A stretch of 6,403 bases of DNA from Thermoplasmata archaeon (lineage in GTDB: Archaea; Thermoplasmatota; Thermoplasmata; Lutacidiplasmatales; UBA184): NCBI GenBank assembly GCA_021848165.1, contig JAJZMW010000076.1, forward strand, positions 1-6,403, in the 5' to 3' direction. This document shows, one piece after another, positions 1-5,656 of this stretch. The first letter of the stretch is position 1. Each line of letters opens with the position of its first letter. Made by a program: the position numbers and the translations under genes. Under the pieces are notes generated by a model. That model was not told where the DNA came from and searched no databases. It saw nothing but the letters and a program-made list of their open reading frames with translations.

Positions 1-317
1 GTCGCGTACTGGACTCCCCAGAAGAGCAACGCGTTGTTCATCCCGATCAGGATCCCACCGAGGACCGCCGATTGCGCGAGGAACCGCCCGGTGGGGCGGG
101 GGCCGGCGCGGACGAGGGCGATCGGGAGCATGACGGCGGTGGCGATCGCGAGGGAGATCGCGAGCAGGAGGAACGGAGGCGCGCCGCCCACGATCCCCCA
201 GTGGGCGACCGGGAACGTGATCCCCCAGATCCCGCCCAGCGCCCCGAGCATCCACCAATCGGGGACCCCGTGGCGGGGGAGCGGATCGCCCGAGGGCGGG
301 GAGGACGCCGTCGCCAT
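1..317 (-). CDS. EamA/DMT-superfamily transporter, N-terminal part (cut by window edge)
   Basis: This is the first 105 codons of a multi-spanning membrane protein; the rest lies beyond the left edge. The protein begins MATASSPPSG and has a short polar N-terminus. Three hydrophobic stretches follow: about residues 22-43 (with GGIWGITFPVAHW), 46-70, and 81-105 (with GGILIGMNNALLFWG). A first helix with a Gly-x-x-Trp-Gly pattern followed by APPFLLLA matches the first half of an EamA domain, found in drug/metabolite exporters of about 10 helices. The substrate cannot be told from this part. It follows thrC on the same strand after 102 nt. Some EamA proteins (RhtA) export threonine and homoserine, so a link to thrC is possible but only inferred. 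The ATG at 317 is chosen because the hydrophobic domain begins shortly after it and a TATA-like box lies 29 nt upstream. The family call is fairly sure, the function open. Confidence 0.75.
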   Translation of the reverse strand, partial: MATASSPPSGDPLPRHGVPDWWMLGALGGIWGITFPVAHWGIVGGAPPFLLLAISLAIATAVMLPIALVRAGPRPTGRFLAQSAVLGGILIGMNNALLFWGVQYA

Positions 318-419
318 CGCCCCCGGAGGGCGTTGCGGCCCCCTTGTAGCGGGGGTGGAGCCGCGTTGACGGGACCGGGCGACGGCCGACGCCGGGCCCC
401 CGAGGGCGGATCCGGCCTC
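318..419 (-). promoter_or_regulatory. Gap between thrC and the EamA gene, with a TATA-like box
   Basis: This 102-base stretch separates the thrC stop codon from the EamA start. On the minus strand GCTACAAG (350 down to 343) is the most AT-rich spot and lies about 29 nt before the ATG at 317, where an archaeal TATA box would sit for a leaderless or near-leaderless transcript. No clear Shine-Dalgarno sequence precedes the ATG; there is only a GGGGG run. The match to a TATA consensus is weak, so this is a tentative call resting mainly on position. Confidence 0.3.
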
Positions 420-1583
420 CTAGAGGAAGGGGATCCCCGAGCCGGTGTTGTAGAGCAGGACCCGCTCGCCGTCCCGGACCCAGCCGCGCTCCACGAGGGG
501 GCGGACGGCGGCGTACGTCGCCGCCCCTTCGGGCGACGCGGAGATGCCGTGCCGGCTCGCGAGGCGCTCCACCGCGCGGGAGATCTCGGCATCGGGGACC
601 GCGAGAGCCCCGCCCCCCGTCCCGCGCAGCGCTTCGAGGACCCGCTCCGAGGAGAACGGCGCGGGGACCAGGAGCCCGGGAGCGATCGTGTGGGGATCCG
701 GGAACGGCTCCGCCCGCGCGGCGCCGTCGTTCCACGCTTTCACGACGGGAGCGCATCCGTCCGGCTGGACCGCGTAGAGCCGGGGCGGCCGTTCGAGCCC
801 CCCGAGCTCCCGCAATTGGGCGAACGCCCGGAACATCCCGATCAGGCCGGTTCCCCCTCCCGTGGGGTAGACGATCGCGTCCGGCATCCGGTCGTCGCCG
901 AACTGCTCCCAGATCTCGAGGCCCATCGTCTTCTTTCCCTCGGCCCGGTACGGCTCTCGCAGCGTCGAGAGATCGAACGCCCCCTGCGACGCCTCCGCCG
1001 CCCGGGCGGCGACCCCGGCCTCTCGGATCGTTCCGGGGACCTGCACGACGGTCGCCCCGTAGCGACGGCACGCCCCGACCATCGGGGCCGGGGTCGACTC
1101 GGGGAGGTACACGCGCGCGCTCCGGGCGGCCCGCGCGGCGTACGCCGCCAGCGCGACCGCCGCGTTGCCCGCGCTCGGGACGAAGAACGCGCGAACGCCG
1201 AGCTCTCGGGCGCGAGAGACCGCGGCGGTCATCCCCCGGGCCTTGAACGACCCGGTCGGGAGGCCCCCGTCGTCCTTCAGCCAGAGGTCGATCGTCGGCG
1301 CTTCGGGGATCGCGCCGAGGGAGAGGACCGGGGAGAACCCCTCCCCGAGCGAGACGATCGACGACGACTCCCGCACCGGGAGGAGCTCGCGGTAGCGCCA
1401 GAGCGTCGCCGGGCGCTCCCGCAACGACGCCCGCCAGTCGACGACCGACCAGTCGGAGGTCCGATACACCGCGAAGAGCGCGTGCCCGCACGTCGGGCAG
1501 GTCGTGGCGAGCCGGTCGGCCGGGACCGTCGTTCGGCATTCCGGGCACTCCAGGTGGTCGAGGCGGCTGCCGGTCGATGTCAT
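420..1583 (-). CDS. thrC: Threonine synthase, PLP-dependent, with N-terminal zinc ribbon
   Basis: Threonine synthase converts O-phospho-L-homoserine to L-threonine with pyridoxal phosphate (PLP), the last step of threonine biosynthesis, in the cytosol. The 387-residue length is normal. An N-terminal zinc ribbon has Cys13, Cys16, Cys29 and Cys32 in two CPxC knuckles, common in archaeal and many bacterial homologues. The PLP-binding motif PTGSFKARG puts the Schiff-base lysine at Lys114. SAGN (137-140) is the usual contact to the cofactor ring, EGKKTMGLEIWEQ (215-227) is typical of threonine synthases, and GGGTG (242-246) binds the cofactor phosphate. The C-terminus ends NTGSGIPFL. The frame stays open upstream to 2642, but that stretch is antisense to the SWIM gene and low in complexity. 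The ATG at 1583 starts directly before the zinc ribbon and has a TATA-like box 29 nt upstream. A related fold-type II PLP enzyme such as threonine dehydratase is less likely given the zinc ribbon and the 215-227 motif. Confidence 0.9.
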   Translation of the reverse strand: MTSTGSRLDHLECPECRTTVPADRLATTCPTCGHALFAVYRTSDWSVVDWRASLRERPATLWRYRELLPVRESSSIVSLGEGFSPVLSLGAIPEAPTIDLWLKDDGGLPTGSFKARGMTAAVSRARELGVRAFFVPSAGNAAVALAAYAARAARSARVYLPESTPAPMVGACRRYGATVVQVPGTIREAGVAARAAEASQGAFDLSTLREPYRAEGKKTMGLEIWEQFGDDRMPDAIVYPTGGGTGLIGMFRAFAQLRELGGLERPPRLYAVQPDGCAPVVKAWNDGAARAEPFPDPHTIAPGLLVPAPFSSERVLEALRGTGGGALAVPDAEISRAVERLASRHGISASPEGAATYAAVRPLVERGWVRDGERVLLYNTGSGIPFL

Positions 1584-1607
1584 CGCGGAGGGAGGACGCC
1601 GGCGGCG

Positions 1608-1616
1608 CTCATACCG
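1608..1616 (-). promoter_or_regulatory. TATA-like box for thrC
   Basis: On the minus strand the sequence CGGTATGAG is centred about 29 nt before the thrC ATG at 1583. This spacing fits an archaeal promoter giving a leaderless transcript. The bases right before the ATG (CCTCCCTCCGCG) are pyrimidine-rich and cannot serve as a Shine-Dalgarno site, which supports leaderless initiation. The same 111-base divergent gap (1584-1694) should also hold the promoter of the SWIM gene, but no second AT-rich box could be picked out on the plus strand. Confidence 0.4.
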
Positions 1617-1694
1617 AGTTCGGAACGGAGGACGCGGACCGGCGCCGGCGCGACCCAGGAGGCCCGCCCGAACCCGGCGGAAGGCCGGTCCCCG

Positions 1695-2513
1695 ATGCGC
1701 CGCCAACGGTTTCGCTCGGAGCGCCCTCCGGAAGGCATGGCGCCCCGCCGAGTGGCCCGCGCGAGCCGCCGGGCCGGCGCGCGAGGGGACGAACCCCGTC
1801 GCGAGGCCGCCTCCGGTGGATCCCCTGAGGTCGAGATCGAGGTCGACGCGGAGCGCGACGAGCGCACGGGATCCGGGGCGTTCGGATGGCGCCGGGTCGA
1901 CCCGGGAAGATCCCCCCGCCTCCGGGCGAGGCCGCGAGCGCATCTGCCGAGCCGCGTACTCGGAGAGTGTCGCGCGCTCGAGGAGGCCCTCGCCCTCGAT
2001 CGGGCTCCGGCGGGATCCCCGCTCGTGATCCGCGCGGCGGACCCGCGGTTCCTCCACGCGCTCGCCGGATGGGTCGCGTATCCGCGGATCGCCCGCCCCC
2101 TCGCCCGGATCCGCGGGCGGCTCGCCGCCCACGCGAGCTACCGCACGGAACGGACGGAAGGCCCGAGCCGGGACCTCGCGCGCGCCATGGAGGCCGCCGC
2201 CGACGAGGCGCTCCACCGGGCCGCGCAGCGGGACGCGGAGCGGGGGCGCGCGATCGAGGCGCTCGTCGGCCGGGCCCGGACCGTCGTGCTCCGACGCGAG
2301 GGCGAGGGATGGATCGCGAACGACCGCTACCGGGTCCGCCTCGATCCGATGGCGTGCGAGTGTCCGGCCTGGACCCGGCGCTGGGCCGGCGCGCCGATCG
2401 CCGGTCGACGGGCCGCGCGGCTTCCGTGCAAGCATCTCGTCGCGCTGGCCCTCGAAGAGGGTCGGCTCGATGCCTCCGGGCTCGCGGCCCTCGCGCGGCG
2501 CGCCCCCCCCTGA
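1695..2513 (+). CDS. SWIM zinc-finger protein of unknown function
   Basis: The defining feature is a SWIM zinc finger of the form CxCx(n)CxH: Cys221 and Cys223 in MACECPAW, then Cys245 and His247 in LPCKHLVALAL, with 21 residues between the two pairs. The strand before the first pair (NDRYRVRLDP) and the hydrophobic helix after the second are typical of SWIM domains. These domains bind DNA or protein partners in diverse proteins, including MuDR-type transposases, bacterial SWI/SNF helicases and Sws1-type recombination factors. Residues about 90-200 look like an Ala- and Arg-rich helical region (ECRALEEALAL, DLARAMEAAADEALHRAA). No helicase or transposase motif is present. The start is uncertain: ATG 1695 gives 272 residues, with ATG 1737 and GTG 1752 in the same frame; the first 80 residues are Arg/Pro-rich and may not all be real. 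The gene is divergent from thrC and convergent with the permease operon, so it seems to be transcribed alone. SWIM call firm, function unknown. Confidence 0.75.
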   Translation: MRRQRFRSERPPEGMAPRRVARASRRAGARGDEPRREAASGGSPEVEIEVDAERDERTGSGAFGWRRVDPGRSPRLRARPRAHLPSRVLGECRALEEALALDRAPAGSPLVIRAADPRFLHALAGWVAYPRIARPLARIRGRLAAHASYRTERTEGPSRDLARAMEAAADEALHRAAQRDAERGRAIEALVGRARTVVLRREGEGWIANDRYRVRLDPMACECPAWTRRWAGAPIAGRRAARLPCKHLVALALEEGRLDASGLAALARRAPP

Positions 2514-2607
2514 CCGGGGGCGCCCGGGCCCTCCGTCGGGGCCCCGTCGATCGAACCCCTCGGCGGCCGGCGCCCTCGGGTCGGTCGCCCGAAGGTCGTG
2601 GGGCCGC
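2514..2607. terminator. Convergent intergenic gap with a GC-rich hairpin
   Basis: The SWIM gene (plus) and the second permease gene (minus) end facing each other across this 94-base gap. It contains two GGGCCC hexamers (2526-2531 and 2539-2544) that can form a 6-bp stem with a 7-nt loop. Neither strand carries the T-tract that archaeal transcription normally terminates on, so a shared terminator role is a guess based on position. Nothing else is seen here. Confidence 0.25.
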
Positions 2608-3576
2608 TCACGTGCGCGCCCGGAGCCAGTCCCCGATCCCATCGAGGGTGAGCGCGAGGCCGATCCCGAGCCCCACGATCGCGAGCAGCGGGAAGAGGAC
2701 CATCCACCAGAAGACCGGGCCGGCCGGGTACAGGAAGGCGAAGCAGCTCCCGTAGCCGAGGAGGAGCCCCCATTCGGGGAACATCGCCGAGGGCAGCGGC
2801 GAGAACGCCGGGAGCCGCGGGATGTAGAACGGCGGGTTGGTCGAGACGCAGAGCCACCACGGGAAGACGGAGAGGACGAAGAAGATCGCGATGAAGTCGA
2901 TCGGGAGCTGGGCGAGGACCGGCTCGACGGCGTTCGGCAGGAGGTGCCGCAGGAGGATCCGGGCGCGCGAGGCGCCCATGGCGCGCGACGCCTCCACGTA
3001 CGGCTGGCGGGAGACGATCCGGACGCGGTCGCGCACGGCGCGGGCGCAGGTCGGCCAGAGGACGAGCGCGAAGAGGACGATGAAGACCGGGAGGGAGTCC
3101 GAGCTCGGGGCGGCGAGGGAGAAGCCGGCGAAGACGACGACGACGAGGAACATCGACGGGATCGCGCCGAACGAGTCGCTCACGAACGTGATCGCGGTGT
3201 CCGGCCAGCGTCCCTCGTAGAGCCCCGCGACCGCCCCGAGGAGAGCGCCGATCGCCCCGTCGAGCGCCAGGATCGCGACGACGATCCCGAGGTCCCAGGG
3301 GGTCGCTTGCCAGACCGCGGTGGAGAGGCTCACGCCGAAGCCGTAGAGGATGCCGAACGGGTGGGCCCACGACGGCCCGATCCAGATCCACGGCGGGACC
3401 CACGCCGGGTTCCCCTGGAGCGTCGCGAGCGTGCCCCGGAACTCGACGAGCGCGCTCAGGGCGACGGCGAGGTAGAAGGCGAGGATCCCGACCCCGATCC
3501 AGACCTGCGCGCCGAGCGGGTGGCGGCGCAGCGTCTGCCGGATCCCCGGGCGGCGGTTCGTCGGGGGGGCGCTCAT
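2608..3576 (-). CDS. ABC transporter permease, diverged DppC/OppC type
   Basis: This 322-residue integral membrane protein is the second permease subunit of a peptide/nickel/opine-type ABC importer. Hydrophobic segments lie near residues 22-45, 95-118, 139-175 (probably two), 218-240, 268-284 and 286-312. The cytoplasmic EAA loop that docks with the ATPase is clear at about 195-215 (EASRAMGASRARILLRHLLPN), with Gly201 the conserved glycine. The C-terminus, LDGIGDWLRART, corresponds to the GDxLRDxxDPR ending of DppC proteins. Compared with ordinary DppC, the GTDxxGRD-like motif before the second helix is absent (HPFGILYGFG is at that place), and residues 238-292 are unusually aromatic. The ATG overlaps the stop of the upstream permease gene as ATGA (3573-3576), which implies translational coupling and 1:1 production of the two subunits. 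Substrate unknown. No ATPase gene follows, because the next gene is on the opposite strand. Confidence 0.85.
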   Translation of the reverse strand: MSAPPTNRRPGIRQTLRRHPLGAQVWIGVGILAFYLAVALSALVEFRGTLATLQGNPAWVPPWIWIGPSWAHPFGILYGFGVSLSTAVWQATPWDLGIVVAILALDGAIGALLGAVAGLYEGRWPDTAITFVSDSFGAIPSMFLVVVVFAGFSLAAPSSDSLPVFIVLFALVLWPTCARAVRDRVRIVSRQPYVEASRAMGASRARILLRHLLPNAVEPVLAQLPIDFIAIFFVLSVFPWWLCVSTNPPFYIPRLPAFSPLPSAMFPEWGLLLGYGSCFAFLYPAGPVFWWMVLFPLLAIVGLGIGLALTLDGIGDWLRART

Positions 3577-5555
3577 CGGGCGACCGCCCCCCGGGGGTCG
3601 AGGCGCGTCGCGTAGAGATCCACGACGTAGACCGAGACGAGGACGAGCGCCGCGAGGAGGAAGATCATCCCCTCGAGCGCCGGGAGGCTGTTGCCGTTGG
3701 CGAGGGTGCTCAGCGTGAGGTAGCCGATCCCCGGGTCGCCGAACGTCGCCTCCACGACGAACTGCGTCGCGAGATACGCCGGGATCGTGAGGGCGAAGAG
3801 GAGGAGGAAGCTCGGCGCGACGCGTCGGGCGGTGTGGGTCCACAAGAGCCGGTGCTCCGGGATCCCGCGCGAGCGGGCCGCCTGGAGATGGAGCTCCTGG
3901 CTCGCCGACGCGACGATCGACCGCGCGTGACGCACGAAGACGGCGACGTAGACGATCGCGACGGCGATCCCCTGCATCAGCGTCTTCGTGAGCGTGATCG
4001 CCTCGAACGTCCAGGCGTGATGGATCAGCCCGTCGATCAGGGGAAGCCCGGTCGGCTTCGTGATCCAGCCGTCGAACACCCACGAGGGGAACCCGCCGCC
4101 GTAGGTCAGGAACCACGCCGGCGACGGGATGAGCCCGTCGCCCGGGATGTCGTTGAAGGCGTGGACGAAGAGGAAAAAGAACGCCGACTCGACCAGGAAC
4201 CCCATGACGAAGACGGGGACGATGCCGACGGTGAGCGTCGTCAGGCGCGTCGGCACGTCGGCCGCCGGGCGCCGGCGCCACCCGACCGCGAGTCCGAGGT
4301 AGTAGGCGAGGACCGCGGAGATCGGGAGGGCGAAGAGGGCGACCTGGAGCGAGGTCGGGAGGAAGTCGACGTAGAGGGTGAACCACGGCAGCCCGAAGAC
4401 CGTGTTCGACGGCCCCCAGTTCCCCGTGAAGATGTTCGTGACCATCGCGCCGAAGCCGGTCAAAAAGCTCGCCGGGGTCAGCGTCGCGATCTGCGGGGGG
4501 ACCTCGATCGCGAGATACAACAGCCAGAGGACGAAGACGAGCTGGACCGGGATCAGCGCGAGCTTCATCAGCGCGTAGCGCGCAAAGGTCGCGTCCCCGC
4601 GCGGCGCGGTCCCCGCCTCGACCGGGGGCGGCCGGGGGCCCGCGGAGGAGGCGTCCTTCGGGCCGGGCCGCTCCGATCGATCGGCGATCACGGGGACGGC
4701 GACCGCGACCGCGGAACGGCGGCGCCTCGTGCGACGGGGCCCCCAGAAGAGGACGAGCCCGACCGCCGCGGCGAGCGCGACGAGCCCGGCGACCAGGTAG
4801 ACGCCGTCCTCCCCCGGCAGCCCGAGCCACCCCCCCGGGCCCGACGGAGGCGGGGAAGGGATCGGGGTGAAGTGGATCGCCAGAACGACCGGAGCCCCCG
4901 CCACGGCGAACGTGCCGGTCGAGGGGGTGGCGTTCCAGCCGGTCGGCGCGACGACCTGGTAGGAATAGGTCCCGTTCTCGAGGGTGAACGTCAGGGTGGC
5001 GTTGCTCGTGGCGAAGTCGGCGCCACCGAAATCGATCCCCCACGAGGTCCGGGGGGGGAGCCCGCTCTCCGACCAGGTGACGTTGTACTGCGCCGGAACG
5101 TAGGTGGTGAATCGGATCGTGATCGAGACCGACGCTCCCTGGACGGTGACCGTTCCGCTCGCGGGCGACGCGACGTACCCAGCGGCGCTCGCGGAGAAAT
5201 GGTAGCTTCCGTCCGGTTCGGAGAAGACGATCGCCCCGGTCGATCCCTCCCGAGCGGTACCGCCAAGGACGACCTGCCAGAAGGCCCCCGGGGAGATGAT
5301 GGGGATGCCGCTCTCGGTGAAGGTGACCGAATACGTCGGGCTCGCGACTCGGGCGGGCGGGCCGCTCGACGCGGAAGGCGCGGGAGCGGGGCCCGGGACC
5401 GACGGGAGGAGAAGGGCGACCGCCAGCGCCACGACGATCGCGACGATCGCGAGAGAGAGGAGGAGACGATGCGTCCCTCGCGAGGCGGAGGCGTCGCCCG
5501 GCCCGGAGCGCCCGCCGAGCGAGCGCGGTGGGACGAGAGGGTCCATGATCGGCAT
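3573..5555 (-). CDS. ABC permease (DppB/OppB type) fused to an N-terminal surface-anchored ESGL-domain module
   Basis: This 660-residue protein joins two modules in one open frame. Module 1: a short cytosolic N-terminus, a transmembrane helix (31-51), a Pro/Ser/Ala-rich spacer (52-72), two tandem extracellular beta-type domains (about 73-154 with TFTESGIP, 155-231 with TWSESGLP), a Pro/Gly-rich stalk, a second helix (251-271) and the basic stop-transfer RRTRRRR. Module 2, after a Pro-rich cytosolic linker (272-323), is a DppB/OppB-like permease with helices near 331-351, 398-425, 440-467, 525-546, 582-602 and 629-648. Its EAA-type loop lies at about 556-580 (QAARSRGIPEHRLLWTH). Positive charges place the domains outside and both linker ends inside, so the topology is consistent. 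DppB proteins are normally 300-350 residues; here the permease part alone is about 335. ATG 5555 is preferred; ATG 5546 would drop three residues. It lies 101 nt after msrA and overlaps the next permease gene by 4 nt. Substrate unknown. Confidence 0.85.
   Translation of the reverse strand: MPIMDPLVPPRSLGGRSGPGDASASRGTHRLLLSLAIVAIVVALAVALLLPSVPGPAPAPSASSGPPARVASPTYSVTFTESGIPIISPGAFWQVVLGGTAREGSTGAIVFSEPDGSYHFSASAAGYVASPASGTVTVQGASVSITIRFTTYVPAQYNVTWSESGLPPRTSWGIDFGGADFATSNATLTFTLENGTYSYQVVAPTGWNATPSTGTFAVAGAPVVLAIHFTPIPSPPPSGPGGWLGLPGEDGVYLVAGLVALAAAVGLVLFWGPRRTRRRRSAVAVAVPVIADRSERPGPKDASSAGPRPPPVEAGTAPRGDATFARYALMKLALIPVQLVFVLWLLYLAIEVPPQIATLTPASFLTGFGAMVTNIFTGNWGPSNTVFGLPWFTLYVDFLPTSLQVALFALPISAVLAYYLGLAVGWRRRPAADVPTRLTTLTVGIVPVFVMGFLVESAFFFLFVHAFNDIPGDGLIPSPAWFLTYGGGFPSWVFDGWITKPTGLPLIDGLIHHAWTFEAITLTKTLMQGIAVAIVYVAVFVRHARSIVASASQELHLQAARSRGIPEHRLLWTHTARRVAPSFLLLFALTIPAYLATQFVVEATFGDPGIGYLTLSTLANGNSLPALEGMIFLLAALVLVSVYVVDLYATRLDPRGAVAR
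4863..5339 (-). repeat. Tandem ESGL-type extracellular domains within the fused permease
   Basis: Two diverged copies of one domain of about 80 residues lie back to back. Copy 1 covers 5094-5339 (residues 73-154) and copy 2 covers 4863-5093 (residues 155-231). The shared order is Y-x-V-T-(F/W)-(T/S)-E-S-G-(I/L)-P, then a (F/S)-W strand, a glycine-rich turn, GSY or GTY followed by a strand, P-(A/S)-(S/T)-G-T, and a final strand ending (R/H)-F-T. The motif is familiar from surface proteins of Thermoplasmata and some other archaea; its function is not established. Copy 2 carries four N-x-T sequons (Asn158, 185, 194, 208), while copy 1 has no asparagine at all. Confidence 0.75.
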
Positions 5556-5604
5556 CGGGCGATGAACCGCCGCTCGGCAGCCCGTTCGCCGAATCTCCGC
5601 CCCC

Positions 5605-5618
5605 CCCACCCGGGTGGG
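5605..5618. promoter_or_regulatory. Perfect 14-nt palindrome, possible operator
   Basis: CCCACCCGGGTGGG is a perfect inverted repeat with no spacer. It lies directly downstream of the TATA-like box at 5620-5628, between that box and the expected transcription start near 5598. In archaea this is a common place for a repressor site. It sits beside a run of C residues (5601-5607), so chance in GC-rich DNA cannot be excluded. Confidence 0.35.
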
Positions 5619-5619
5619 A

Positions 5620-5628
5620 GTACATATC
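5620..5628 (-). promoter_or_regulatory. TATA-like box for the permease operon
   Basis: On the minus strand GATATGTAC is the only AT-rich spot in the 101-base gap between msrA and the fused permease. A start of transcription about 26 nt downstream, near 5598, would leave an untranslated leader of roughly 43 nt before ATG 5555. An in-frame GTG at 5609 is too close to this box to be the start. The leader has no strong Shine-Dalgarno sequence. Confidence 0.45.
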
Positions 5629-5631
5629 GAC

Positions 5632-5648
5632 CGACCGGGGGCCGGTCG
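5632..5648. promoter_or_regulatory. Inverted repeat after msrA: terminator hairpin or regulator site
   Basis: CGACCGG and CCGGTCG form a perfect 7-bp inverted repeat around a 3-nt centre. It begins 8 nt after the msrA stop codon and ends 3 nt before the TATA-like box of the permease operon. As RNA it would fold into a tight hairpin at the end of the msrA transcript, but no T-tract follows. As DNA it could bind a dimeric regulator just upstream of the TATA box. The sequence does not decide between these. Confidence 0.35.
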
Positions 5649-5656
5649 TCCTCGCG

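Noticed and set aside
72..1694. A plus-strand frame open from position 72 into the SWIM gene
   Set aside because: It runs antisense to thrC and reads as Arg/Gly/Pro/Asp-rich low-complexity sequence without motifs. Open antisense frames are expected at this GC content. Only the part from about 1695 on carries a domain.
1584..2642. Upstream extension of the thrC frame on the minus strand
   Set aside because: It is antisense to the SWIM coding region, low in complexity and would put about 350 residues before the zinc ribbon. The zinc ribbon is the normal N-terminus of this enzyme.
3588..3597. CCCCCGGGGG palindrome at the end of the fused permease gene
   Set aside because: It lies inside coding sequence and is a simple G/C run, easily produced by this base composition.
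3577..5625. Extension of the second permease upstream through a continuous frame to 5625
   Set aside because: That stretch lies in another frame over the fused permease and shows only charged low-complexity sequence. The ATG at 3576 gives a normal permease N-terminus and an ATGA overlap.
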